Of a DNA stretch of 52,702 nucleotides, positions 10,949 to 19,750 are shown in pieces. The translations under genes and the position numbers were made by a program. Position 1 is the first letter of the stretch. Each line of letters starts with the position of its first letter. Origin of the DNA: Paraliobacillus salinarum (GTDB lineage: Bacteria > Bacillota > Bacilli > Bacillales > Amphibacillaceae). The notes below the pieces were generated by a model. That model was given only the letters and a program-made list of their open reading frames with translations. It was not told the origin of the DNA and did no database searches. The DNA lies in the NCBI RefSeq assembly GCF_014083865.1, contig NZ_JACEFA010000017.1, positions 1 to 52,702 of the forward strand, read 5' to 3'.

Positions 10949-12346
10949 ATGGCTAAAAAGGCACCTGAGGTTGGAGAATATAAATATGGCTTCCATGATC
11001 GTGACGTTTCTGTTTTTCGTACAGAAAAAGGCCTAACAAAAAAAGTGGTAGAAGAAATTTCACGAATGAAAGAAGAGCCACAGTGGATGCTTGATTATCG
11101 CTTGAAAGCATTGGAACAGTTTTATAAACAACCAATGCCACAGTGGGGTGGCGATCTTTCCGAATTAGATTTTGATGAAATCACTTATTACGTGAAGCCA
11201 TCAGAACGTTCTGAGCGTTCATGGGATGAAGTGCCAGATGAAATTAAACAAACATTTGATAAATTAGGAATACCAGAAGCAGAACAAAAATATCTAGCTG
11301 GTGTTTCTGCGCAATATGAATCAGAAGTAGTTTATCATAACCTAAAAGAAGATTTAGAAGAGCTAGGCATTGTCTTTAAAGATACAGATACTGCACTTAA
11401 AGAAAATGAAGATTTATTTAAACAATATTTTGGGAAAGTTATTCCATCATCAGATAATAAATTTTCAGCATTAAATTCTGCCGTTTGGTCTGGCGGATCA
11501 TTCATCTATGTTCCAAAGGGTGTAAAAACAGATACACCGTTACAAGCATATTTCCGAATTAACTCAGAGAATATGGGTCAGTTTGAGCGTACATTGATTA
11601 TTGTTGATGAAGGCGCGTCTGTCCACTATGTTGAGGGTTGTACTGCTCCAACTTATACAACAAATTCACTGCACAGTGCGGTTGTAGAGATTTTTGTTAA
11701 GAAGGATGCATATTGTCGTTATACTACAATTCAAAACTGGGCGAACAATGTGTATAACCTGGTAACAAAACGTGCAACTTGTGATGCCAATGCAACAATG
11801 GAATGGATTGATGGTAACATCGGTTCTAAGCTAACAATGAAGTACCCTTCCGTTATTCTAAAAGGGGAAGGCGCAAGAGGAATGACTTTATCGATTGCAT
11901 TAGCAGGGAAAGGTCAACACCAAGATGCAGGCGCTAAAATGTATCACTTAGCACCGAATACTTCTTCAACGATTGTTTCTAAATCCATCTCTAAACATGG
12001 TGGTAAAGTAACTTATCGTGGTATTGTTCACTTTGGTCGTAAAGCGGATGGAGCACGTTCCAATATAGAATGTGACACATTAATCATGGATAATAAGTCT
12101 ACTTCAGATACGATACCTTACAATGAAATTTATAACGAAAATATTTCATTAGAGCACGAAGCTAAGGTATCCAAAGTATCAGAAGAGCAATTGTTCTATT
12201 TAATGAGTCGCGGAATTTCTGAAGAAGAAGCAACTGAAATGATTGTAATGGGCTTTATTGAACCATTTACAAAAGAGCTTCCAATGGAATACGCAGTAGA
12301 AATGAACCGTCTCATTTCATTCGAGATGGAAGGTTCTATTGGTTAA
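10949..12346 (+). CDS. sufB: Fe-S cluster assembly scaffold SufB
   Basis: Main scaffold of the SufBCD complex, 465 residues. Family blocks seen include [24 protein letters not shown] and the end motif [18 protein letters not shown] stands about 8 bases before the ATG. It is the last gene of the suf operon, 24 bases after sufU, and a terminator follows at once. Confidence 0.97.
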   Translation: MAKKAPEVGEYKYGFHDRDVSVFRTEKGLTKKVVEEISRMKEEPQWMLDYRLKALEQFYKQPMPQWGGDLSELDFDEITYYVKPSERSERSWDEVPDEIKQTFDKLGIPEAEQKYLAGVSAQYESEVVYHNLKEDLEELGIVFKDTDTALKENEDLFKQYFGKVIPSSDNKFSALNSAVWSGGSFIYVPKGVKTDTPLQAYFRINSENMGQFERTLIIVDEGASVHYVEGCTAPTYTTNSLHSAVVEIFVKKDAYCRYTTIQNWANNVYNLVTKRATCDANATMEWIDGNIGSKLTMKYPSVILKGEGARGMTLSIALAGKGQHQDAGAKMYHLAPNTSSTIVSKSISKHGGKVTYRGIVHFGRKADGARSNIECDTLIMDNKSTSDTIPYNEIYNENISLEHEAKVSKVSEEQLFYLMSRGISEEEATEMIVMGFIEPFTKELPMEYAVEMNRLISFEMEGSIG

Positions 12347-12365
12347 TATAATACAATCTGAAATG

Positions 12366-12395
12366 GAGTCCGATAACTATCGGGCTCTTTTCTTT
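12366..12395 (+). terminator. Terminator of the suf operon
   Basis: GAGTCCGAT pairs with ATCGGGCTC (one G-U pair) around a four-base loop, followed by TTTTCTTT. Confidence 0.88.
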
Positions 12396-12508
12396 AAAGT
12401 GGCCAACAGGCTATAATACTTTTAAAAGTATGTCTATTAAAATATACTGAGAAGTAGCGCATATCAGTAATTAAGAAACAATGGAACCGGTTAAAGGGGT
12501 ATAAATAA

Positions 12509-13909
12509 ATGGAAGAAAAGTTATTTTTGTATTATACAAGTGATTTACATAGTCATTTTAAAAATTGGCCCAAAATTGTTTCTTTCATAAAGGAAAAGCG
12601 GGAACAACACTTAAAAGACAAACAGCAGATGCTCTTATTAGATAATGGAGATCATATGGATCGCGTGCATCCGATGTCTGAGGCATTATTAGGGAAAGGG
12701 AATGTCTCTTTATTAAATCAAGCAAATTATGATGTTGCTACATTAGGAAACAATGAGGGAATTACATTAAACCATGATAGCTTGCATCAATTATATGATG
12801 ATGCTGATTTTTCAGTTGTTTGTGCAAATTTACATAGTAGTGATGGAAATAATCCGAGTTGGCTTCAGGAAACTACTTACAAAAGAACAGATTCAGGTTT
12901 AACGATAGGCATCATCGGTCTTACAGCACCTTTTTATGCTTTCTATGAACCACTTCAATGGACAATAGAAGACCCTTATGAGGCCTTAGATCGAGAAATA
13001 GAACAATTACAGCAACATGCAGATATCATCGTTTTATTATCTCATCTTGGGATAAATGATGATGAACAAATTGCAAAGAAATATCCAATGATCGATGTGA
13101 TTGTAGGTGGACATACCCATCATTTATTTCGAAATGGGCATGAAATCAATCAATCTATCTTAACTGCGGCGGGAAAGTTTGGTTACTTTGTTGGAGAAGT
13201 AATTCTAACATGGGATCATGATAATAAAAAATTAATTAAAAAACAAGCGTATGCAACACAAATTGACCATTTGTCAGATAATAAGGAATCAGCGCAATTA
13301 ATCCACGATCAAATATATAAATCCAATCAGTTGTTGGACGATCCGATAACCAAGCTACATCAATCGCTCAAAGTCGATTGGTTTCAAGTTACTCCAATTT
13401 TACAGCGTTTAACAGATACCTTATTAGCATGGACAAATGCTGATTTCGCTATGTTAAATGCAGGATTATTGCTAGAAACATTACCAATTGGTGACGTAAA
13501 CTATGCTGATGTTCATAGGATTTGCCCACACCCGATTAATCCTTGTGTTGTTCAATTGACTGGTAGAGAATTAACGGAAGTCATTCGCGGTGTTTTAACG
13601 AAAAGATTCATGGAATTGAAAGTTGAAGGATACGGCTTTCGGGGTGAAGTGATTGGGAAGATGGCTTTTGCAGGGTTAAACATCGATACCCAGATAGATA
13701 AACAAGGAAATGAAGTGTTAAAAAAAGTAACCTGTAATCAAAATCCATTAGATATGAATAAGACTTATAACTTAGCATTAGCAGATATGTTTACATTTGG
13801 TCAATTGTTACCAGAAGTCGCTCGCTCATCTTCAAAAACATTTTTTGTACCTGAGTTTATTCGGGATTTACTTGCACACACTTTAAAAAAATGTGACAAA
13901 AATGATTAA
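12509..13909 (+). CDS. yunD: Metallophosphoesterase / 5'-nucleotidase family protein YunD
   Basis: Two-domain 5'-nucleotidase family protein of 466 residues. The N-terminal calcineurin-like domain shows the metal motifs S-D-L-H-S-H, D-N-G-D-H-M-D, L-G-N-N-E and G-G-H-T-H-H; the C-terminal ~200 residues form the nucleotide-binding 5'-nucleotidase domain. There is no signal peptide, so unlike secreted UshA-type enzymes it should act in the cytoplasm, as YunD does. The third motif reads GNNE where many relatives have GNHE. AAAGGGG precedes the ATG. Confidence 0.88.
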   Translation: MEEKLFLYYTSDLHSHFKNWPKIVSFIKEKREQHLKDKQQMLLLDNGDHMDRVHPMSEALLGKGNVSLLNQANYDVATLGNNEGITLNHDSLHQLYDDADFSVVCANLHSSDGNNPSWLQETTYKRTDSGLTIGIIGLTAPFYAFYEPLQWTIEDPYEALDREIEQLQQHADIIVLLSHLGINDDEQIAKKYPMIDVIVGGHTHHLFRNGHEINQSILTAAGKFGYFVGEVILTWDHDNKKLIKKQAYATQIDHLSDNKESAQLIHDQIYKSNQLLDDPITKLHQSLKVDWFQVTPILQRLTDTLLAWTNADFAMLNAGLLLETLPIGDVNYADVHRICPHPINPCVVQLTGRELTEVIRGVLTKRFMELKVEGYGFRGEVIGKMAFAGLNIDTQIDKQGNEVLKKVTCNQNPLDMNKTYNLALADMFTFGQLLPEVARSSSKTFFVPEFIRDLLAHTLKKCDKND

Positions 13910-14009
13910 AAAGTCACAGATTATCTAAAAAAATGTAGATAATTGTGTAAAAATTTGATACTATTTGTGGTAGTTAAGTTAGATTATTGCTTTTAGTTAG
14001 GAGAACGTT

Positions 14010-15089
14010 ATGAGATTAGTTGCTACGAGGTCCATTAAAGAAGGTTCAGAATTAGCTAAACCAATATTTAATGATAAAGGCAAAGTGTTGATCCAAAAGA
14101 ATGTCCAATTAACACGGGGCATGATTTATCGTTTGCGAGAACTAGGGGTTACCTATGTATATATAAAAGATGAGATGACAGAAGATATTTTAGTCCCCTC
14201 ACCTATTTCAGAAGAATTACGCATTGAGGCTGTCCAATCAGTGAAACAATCGTTTGCAACTTATCAAAATAGCAAAACAGGAAATAAGTTGCACTTAATC
14301 GACAAAACGAATGAGAACATGTCAAAAGTGGTCGATTCTATGATTCATCAATTAAGAGACGATCAAGAAGTTTTAACAGTAATGTCCGATATTTTAATTA
14401 GTGATGATTACGTATTTACCCATTCTGTTAACGTGACAATGTATGCTCTAGCGCTTGCAACAGAATTAAAGCTACCTCCTAAACAGATTCACCAACTGGG
14501 GTTAGGTGCAATGCTCCATGATGTTGGAAAGATGTTTATTTCTGAAGAGATATTAAATAAAACGGGTAAATTAAATAATGAAGAATTTGAGATAATTAAA
14601 TCACATACGGAAAAGGGGTTTAATTATTTAAGACAATCAACGGCTTTGCCATTATTAATTGCCCATTGTGCTTATCAGCATCATGAACGTTTAGACGGTT
14701 CAGGCTATCCAAGAGGAATCAAAGAAAAAGACATTCATCCATTCGGTAAGATATTAGCGGTGGCTGATGTATTTGATGCTGTAACTAGTAATCGCGTTTA
14801 TCGTGATGCAATGCTTCCACATGAAGGGCTAGAGATATTGTATGCAGGAAGCGGTTCCTTATATGATCAGAAAATTGTTCGTACGTTTAAAAACGCAATT
14901 GCTGTTTTTCCTAATGGTTCAACGATTCGTTTAAATGATAATCGTGTCGCAATTGTTGTGAAACAAAATCATCTTATGTACGAAAGACCAATCGTTCGTG
15001 TAATTAAAGAGCAAGATAGGAATATTCCGCCTTATGATATAGATTTATCAAAGGAACTTAATCTAACAGTTATCGATTACGCTATCTAA
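14010..15089 (+). CDS. HD-GYP domain protein, probable cyclic-di-GMP phosphodiesterase
   Basis: Residues 1 to about 110 form a small N-terminal region; residues about 130-310 form an HD domain with the L-H-D-V-G-K metal motif, followed by H-H-E-R-L-D-G-S-G-Y-P-R-G, the GYP signature. HD-GYP enzymes hydrolyse cyclic dinucleotides. No membrane segment or receiver domain is visible, so how it is controlled is unknown. A ribosome site (TAGGAG) lies 7 bases before the ATG. It sits between yunD and yunB. Confidence 0.9.
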   Translation: MRLVATRSIKEGSELAKPIFNDKGKVLIQKNVQLTRGMIYRLRELGVTYVYIKDEMTEDILVPSPISEELRIEAVQSVKQSFATYQNSKTGNKLHLIDKTNENMSKVVDSMIHQLRDDQEVLTVMSDILISDDYVFTHSVNVTMYALALATELKLPPKQIHQLGLGAMLHDVGKMFISEEILNKTGKLNNEEFEIIKSHTEKGFNYLRQSTALPLLIAHCAYQHHERLDGSGYPRGIKEKDIHPFGKILAVADVFDAVTSNRVYRDAMLPHEGLEILYAGSGSLYDQKIVRTFKNAIAVFPNGSTIRLNDNRVAIVVKQNHLMYERPIVRVIKEQDRNIPPYDIDLSKELNLTVIDYAI

Positions 15090-15151
15090 ATATAACAGAT
15101 ACATGTCTACCTCTCTAATACAGTGCATATGCTCTGATAGGGGGGATTTTT

Positions 15152-15937
15152 GTGTGGAAAAAAACTCGAATAAAACGTCATCGAAAGCCACCTGCTATTC
15201 GTCATTTATTTTTTTTAACCGCAATTCTATTCGTGATTATGACATTAATTAGCTTAGTTATTGTAAATAAAGGGATTAAACCAGTTTTATTAGATATTGC
15301 TGAAACAAAAAATAAACAATATGCGAATATGGCAATGGGGATTGCAGTGAATAAAAAATTAAATGAAGATTTACAAGTAGAAGATTTAATTGAATTCCAA
15401 TATGGGAATGATGGGCAGGTAGTTAGTTACAGAATAAACGCAGCTATGGAAAATCGTGTACAACGTAATATTCAATATCGTGTAGAGAACTTTATTCATC
15501 AGCTAGAGCAAGGTGTCGTACCTGATACAAGTGCACCATTAGATGTGGATATTGAACAACAAGAACGACCAAATTCAGAAACAATCCAACAAAAATCAAA
15601 TTTGATAGAAATTCCCCTCGGTCAAATATTGAATCTTCCTTTGTTAGCAAATTTAGGGCCTAAAATACCTGTTAATCTTGAATTAGTTGGTTATGTTAGT
15701 ACAGAAGTAGAGACAAAGGTAACTGGAGTGAAGATAAATAGTATTCATATAGAACCTACCGTACATATTGAAGTAGAAATACGAACCATCATTCCGTTTG
15801 GTACAAAAACAGCGCATATAAAACAAGAAATACCAATTGGGAGTGGGGGATATAATGGCGAGGTACCTCAATTTTACAATAATAATGGAAACCTTGAAGA
15901 TCCAAATTTATCTATCCCAATACAACCCTTGCAATAA
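15152..15937 (+). CDS. yunB: Sporulation protein YunB
   Basis: A 261-residue protein with a basic N-terminus (W-K-K-T-R-I-K-R), one membrane segment at about residues 19-45, and an extracytoplasmic domain. The blocks V-N-K-G-I-K-P-V-L and V-G-Y-V-S-T-E-V are characteristic of YunB, a sigma-E-controlled sporulation protein in B. subtilis needed for proper spore formation. Start is GTG at 15152 with AGGGGGG about 6 bases upstream. The C-terminal tail is rich in Asn and Pro. Confidence 0.88.
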   Translation: MWKKTRIKRHRKPPAIRHLFFLTAILFVIMTLISLVIVNKGIKPVLLDIAETKNKQYANMAMGIAVNKKLNEDLQVEDLIEFQYGNDGQVVSYRINAAMENRVQRNIQYRVENFIHQLEQGVVPDTSAPLDVDIEQQERPNSETIQQKSNLIEIPLGQILNLPLLANLGPKIPVNLELVGYVSTEVETKVTGVKINSIHIEPTVHIEVEIRTIIPFGTKTAHIKQEIPIGSGGYNGEVPQFYNNNGNLEDPNLSIPIQPLQ

Positions 15938-15988
15938 TCATGCTATATTGGTAAACTATTGAGGGAAAAAAGAATTAAGAACCTTATC

Positions 15989-16250
15989 GGATCGATGAGA
16001 TAGAGGCGCAATGTAAAATGAGTAAACTATTGGAGTTGACAACGAAGAAGATAGTTGAAAGGGGTATGTTGCCGAAGTGGGTTAAAGCAGTTGTCAATGC
16101 TACCTTACTGGTATATTTTTGAATAAGGAATATACTGTCATGTCTTTCACGTGATGAGCTGTTGATCGAATCAAGGATAATTTATTTAGCTTTAGTATGT
16201 TATAAATTATGCAAAAAACAGTAATAGGTTTATTTCTAATACTGTTTTTT
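15989..16250 (+). promoter_or_regulatory. Lysine riboswitch (L-box) with intrinsic terminator
   Basis: The 370-base gap before the NhaC gene holds L-box hallmarks in order: GATAGAGGCGC (about 15998-16008), ATGAGTAAAC, GTTGAAAGGGG, TTGCCGAAGTGGG, and ACTGG followed by a hairpin (GTATAT...ATATAC). P1 is formed by the region 15990-16000 pairing with about 16161-16172 (core ATCGAT/GATCGA). The platform is a terminator: AAAACAGTA..TAG (about 16214-16227) pairs with CTA..TACTGTTTT (16236-16249), followed by a T run. Lysine binding is expected to promote termination. The call rests on motif order; no covariance search was possible. Confidence 0.9.
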
Positions 16251-16309
16251 TTTATGTCCAAAAACAGTAAAAGGGTAGATTCTTTAATTAATTTTTAGGA
16301 GGTAATGGT

Positions 16310-17866
16310 GTGGAGGGAACAATCTATTCACTAATCCCTGCTGTTTTAATGCTTGTGCTTGTACTTTTAACGAGAAAAATTTTGTTATCATTAGGTACTG
16401 GTATTATTGTAGGGGCCCTTTTATTGCATCAATTCGATATAATAGCTAGCTTAGAACAAATTTGGCTAGTTTTTCGTGATATCTTTTATGTTGTTGATGA
16501 AGGATGGAATCTAGGTAATTTATATTTACTTATCTTTTTATTGTTGTTAGGTATTACCACTGCATTTATGACGGCATCAGGTGGTAGTAAGGCATTTGGA
16601 GAATGGGCAATCCGTCGTGTGAAAACTAGAAGAGGTGCGCAATTAATTCCATCTGTATTAGGAATTTTAATCTTTATTGACGACTATTTTAATAGTTTAG
16701 CTGTAGGTCAGGTAGCACGTCCAGTAACCGATCGATTTAAAGTATCTCGAGCAAAACTGGCATACATCATTGATTCAACCTCTGCTCCTATTACGGTTAT
16801 TACACCAATATCGAGCTGGGGAGCATATATTATTGGTACATTGGGCTCTATTTTCGCGGCGGCTGGGATAACTGCATATCAACCACTTGAAGCATTTATT
16901 CGAATGATTCCGCTAAACTTCTATGCTTTCGCTGCAATCATATCTGTTTTTATTGTAGCACTGTTTAACTTAAACTTTGGTTTAATGCGCAAACACGAGA
17001 GAAGAGCTATGGAAACTGGAGAACTATTTGATAAGACAAAAGGAAATATTAGTGGTGACTTAAAGACTAAATTAACACCACATATGAACGGGAAGATGCG
17101 TCATCTATTACTTCCTATTGGTATTTTAGTAACCATTACAGTTGTTTTTATGTTGATAACCGGGTATATGGCTACTGAAGGTGAAGCAACTATTTTCACT
17201 TTATTTGCAAATACTGATGTAAACTTGTCCTTATTTGCAGGAGGATTAGCCGCTGTATTTACATCGTTAATACAAAGCTTAATCCAAGGTAATTCTAAAT
17301 CTAAAACTACTTTAATTTTTATAGAAGGTATTAAATCGATGTTACCAGCTATTTATATTCTCATTCTTGCATGGATGATTGGTTCAATTATTGACTTAAT
17401 TGGTACTGGTGCTTATCTAGCTGAAGTAGTCGAGCAGTTATCTTTCAATACGGATTATTTAACCATATTATTATTTCTTGTTGCTGGTTTTATGGCTTTA
17501 TCTACAGGAACATCCTGGGGAACATTTGGTATCATGTTACCAATAGCGGCTCAAATTGCGATCACGTATGATGTGAATTTAGTTTTACCGTCCATGGCTG
17601 CTGTATTAGCAGGTTCCGTGTTTGGTGATCATTGCTCACCCATTTCTGATACGTCAATTCTTTCATCAACAGGAGCAGGCTCTAACCACATTGATCACGT
17701 ATTAACACAAATACCGTATGCTTTTCTTAGCGCTATAGCTGCTGGAGTAGGGTATCTTGTATATGGATTAACACAACAAACGTTTATTGCGCTGCTAGCC
17801 ACTATAGTTGTTATTGTCCTTCTTTTGTTTATACTGGGATCAATAGTTAATAAGAAACGAACATAA
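16310..17866 (+). CDS. NhaC-family carrier, probable lysine transporter (LysW type)
   Basis: An integral membrane protein of 518 residues with about eleven hydrophobic segments, belonging to the NhaC ion transporter superfamily: F-I-D-D-Y-F-N-S-L near residue 125, S-T-S-A-P-I-T-V-I-T-P near 155 and F-G-D-H-C-S-P-I-S-D-T near 440 are family blocks. NhaC members are Na+/H+ antiporters, but members preceded by a lysine riboswitch have been proposed to import lysine (LysW). That regulatory RNA directly precedes this gene, so lysine uptake is the better guess. Start is GTG with TAGGAGG 5-6 bases upstream. A terminator follows, so it is monocistronic. Confidence 0.88.
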   Translation: MEGTIYSLIPAVLMLVLVLLTRKILLSLGTGIIVGALLLHQFDIIASLEQIWLVFRDIFYVVDEGWNLGNLYLLIFLLLLGITTAFMTASGGSKAFGEWAIRRVKTRRGAQLIPSVLGILIFIDDYFNSLAVGQVARPVTDRFKVSRAKLAYIIDSTSAPITVITPISSWGAYIIGTLGSIFAAAGITAYQPLEAFIRMIPLNFYAFAAIISVFIVALFNLNFGLMRKHERRAMETGELFDKTKGNISGDLKTKLTPHMNGKMRHLLLPIGILVTITVVFMLITGYMATEGEATIFTLFANTDVNLSLFAGGLAAVFTSLIQSLIQGNSKSKTTLIFIEGIKSMLPAIYILILAWMIGSIIDLIGTGAYLAEVVEQLSFNTDYLTILLFLVAGFMALSTGTSWGTFGIMLPIAAQIAITYDVNLVLPSMAAVLAGSVFGDHCSPISDTSILSSTGAGSNHIDHVLTQIPYAFLSAIAAGVGYLVYGLTQQTFIALLATIVVIVLLLFILGSIVNKKRT

Positions 17867-17869
17867 TAA

Positions 17870-17911
17870 AAGGGTTGTCCGAATGTATCATTAGGGCAAC
17901 TTTTTTTAATT
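17870..17911 (+). terminator. Terminator after the NhaC-family gene
   Basis: GTTGTCC pairs with GGGCAAC (one G-U pair) around a 13-base loop, followed by a run of seven T. Confidence 0.8.
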
Positions 17912-17951
17912 TTATTAAATTCATATCCACAAAATAGTCATAATTATCTCT

Positions 17952-17980
17952 TTGACATGTGTAGGTAGTCTAGTTATAAT
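17952..17980 (+). promoter_or_regulatory. Consensus sigma-A promoter for the NSS transporter
   Basis: TTGACA (17952-17957) and TATAAT (17975-17980) are perfect consensus boxes separated by exactly 17 bases. Such a strong promoter usually needs further control; an inverted repeat in the leader (18012-18073) is a candidate. Confidence 0.88.
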
Positions 17981-18011
17981 CAATAAATATCAGAAAAAAA
18001 TAAAAATTGAA

Positions 18012-18073
18012 AACATTCCACATTTTTTTATGACTTTATTTATTATCTGAAAATTTTATTAATTTGGAATGTT
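18012..18073. repeat. Inverted repeat in the NSS transporter leader
   Basis: AACATTCCA (18012-18020) is an exact inverted copy of TGGAATGTT (18065-18073), ending 7 bases before the AAAAGGGGAG ribosome site. It could form a leader hairpin in RNA or be a split operator in DNA. Confidence 0.5.
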
Positions 18074-18096
18074 GTAGTAGAAAAGGGGAGTTATAC

Positions 18097-19578
18097 ATGG
18101 AAAATCGTTCACAATGGGGAACGCGCTTAGGTTTCTTACTTGCAGCGATGGGATCGGCAATTGGACTAGGGAATATTTGGCGATTTCCAGCTACTGCTTA
18201 TGAAAATGGTGGAGGTGCATTTTTCTTACCATATCTATTCGCTTTATTAACAGCTGGAATTCCACTTCTAATTATGGAGTACACAATAGGACATAAATAT
18301 CGAAGTTCAGCACCACGCGCATTTAGCCGAATAAGTAAAGGGATGGAATGGATTGGATGGTGGCAAGTTGCAATTTCTTTTGTCATTTCAACCTATTATC
18401 CAATTATTGTTGCTTGGGCAGCGATGTACGCTTATTTTTCTTTCAGCCAAAGCTGGGGAGATGATCCTACAGCATTTTTTGTTGGTGATTTTTTACAAGT
18501 TTCTGAAGCTGGAACATTTGGGTCTATGGTTCCGTCAGTCTTATTTCCACTACTAGCAATTTGGGTGGTTGTTTTTGTCATCCTTGGACTTGGAGTGAAA
18601 AAAGGAATTGAAGCAGCAAATAAAATTTTTATCCCATTATTAGCAATTATATTTATTATTATTGTTATACGAGCAGTTACACTTCCAGGAGCATTAGAAG
18701 GTTTAGATGCATTCTTTGCACCGGATTGGTCTTCTATTATGGATGGCTCCGTTTGGGTAGCGGCTTATGGGCAAATTTTTTACAGTTTGTCGATTGCATT
18801 TGCTATTATGATTACTTACTCATCTTATTTACCTAAAAAATCAGATGTTACAAATAATGCTTTTATAACTGGTTTGGCGAATTCATCTTTTGAGTTACTT
18901 GCTGGTATTGGTGTATTCGCAGCCTTAGGATTCATGGCTTCACAAACAGATCAGGCGATTGCTGATGTTGCTACATCGGGTGTAGGTCTTGCATTTATGG
19001 TCTTTCCTGAAATCATAAGTCAAATGCCTGCTTCTGAACTGTTTGGTGTACTGTTCTTTGCTTCTTTACTATTAGCAGGATTATCCTCATTAATTTCTAT
19101 TTCAGAAACATATATTGCAGGTATTCAAGAGAAATTTAATGTATCTCGTGGTGTGGCTGTTACAGTCGGTGGAGGACTGGCTGCTGTTATATCCTTGTTT
19201 TATGCAAATCAAGGTGGTTTGAATTTATTAGATACAGTAGACTACTTCATCAATAACTATGGGGTTGCTTTAGCTGGTTTGTTTGAAGTTGTAGCTATTG
19301 CGTGGTTTGCTCGCTCTCTAAAAGATTTACAAAGCTATGCAAATGGTGTTTCAGATATAAAGTTGGGAGCTTGGTGGAGATTTTGTCTTGGCGTCATTAC
19401 ACCGGTTGTCTTAGGTTTTATGATGTTACAAAACTTAAGTACAGATTTAGAAGTCAATTACGGAGGTTACCCGTATGATTTTATATTTAGCTATGGTTGG
19501 CTAGTCGCTTTAGGCGCAATATTCTTAGGCCCACTATTGACAACTAAAAAATGGCCAAACAAACAAGACAATAAGTAA
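18097..19578 (+). CDS. NSS (SNF) family sodium-dependent amino acid transporter
   Basis: A neurotransmitter:sodium symporter of 493 residues with about twelve membrane segments. The N-terminal G-S-A-I-G-L-G-N-I-W-R-F-P is the family signature that forms the sodium and substrate sites in transmembrane helix 1. The ATG at 18097 has AAAAGGGGAG upstream; the frame extends to 18064 without a better site. The following tiny gene encodes a MetS-type subunit, so by analogy with Corynebacterium MetPS the substrate is probably methionine and/or alanine. It has a consensus promoter and a possible leader hairpin. Confidence 0.93.
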   Translation: MENRSQWGTRLGFLLAAMGSAIGLGNIWRFPATAYENGGGAFFLPYLFALLTAGIPLLIMEYTIGHKYRSSAPRAFSRISKGMEWIGWWQVAISFVISTYYPIIVAWAAMYAYFSFSQSWGDDPTAFFVGDFLQVSEAGTFGSMVPSVLFPLLAIWVVVFVILGLGVKKGIEAANKIFIPLLAIIFIIIVIRAVTLPGALEGLDAFFAPDWSSIMDGSVWVAAYGQIFYSLSIAFAIMITYSSYLPKKSDVTNNAFITGLANSSFELLAGIGVFAALGFMASQTDQAIADVATSGVGLAFMVFPEIISQMPASELFGVLFFASLLLAGLSSLISISETYIAGIQEKFNVSRGVAVTVGGGLAAVISLFYANQGGLNLLDTVDYFINNYGVALAGLFEVVAIAWFARSLKDLQSYANGVSDIKLGAWWRFCLGVITPVVLGFMMLQNLSTDLEVNYGGYPYDFIFSYGWLVALGAIFLGPLLTTKKWPNKQDNK

Positions 19579-19598
19579 ATGAAAGGTGTGAAAGTTAT

Positions 19599-19697
19599 AT
19601 GTCAAGTTCAGCAATTGCGATGTTTGTCATAGGTGCGGTTATCATTTGGGGAGGATTAGCTGCTAGTATTACCTATGCATTTATTAAATCAAAATAA
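19599..19697 (+). CDS. metS: MetS-type small subunit of the NSS methionine/alanine importer
   Basis: A 32-residue reading frame beginning M-S-S-S-A-I-A-M-F-V and containing V-I-I-W-G-G-L-A-A-S-I, the hallmark of the MetS small-subunit family that accompanies NSS transporters. It is one transmembrane helix with a short basic tail. It starts 20 bases after the transporter stop with GAAAGGTG upstream, and a terminator follows. In Corynebacterium the small subunit is needed for MetP activity. Its size makes it easy to overlook in annotation. Confidence 0.9.
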   Translation: MSSSAIAMFVIGAVIIWGGLAASITYAFIKSK

Positions 19698-19699
19698 AT

Positions 19700-19750
19700 A
19701 AAGGGGTGGAAACAATGTTAAGAAAATACTTTGTCCCACCCTTTCTTATT
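19700..19750. terminator. Terminator between the NSS operon and yunA
   Basis: AAAGGGGTGG (19700-19709) pairs with CCACCCTTT (19736-19744) with one bulged G, followed by a T-rich tail (TTTCTTATTT). It lies between convergent genes and the A-rich left flank allows use in both directions. Confidence 0.65.
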
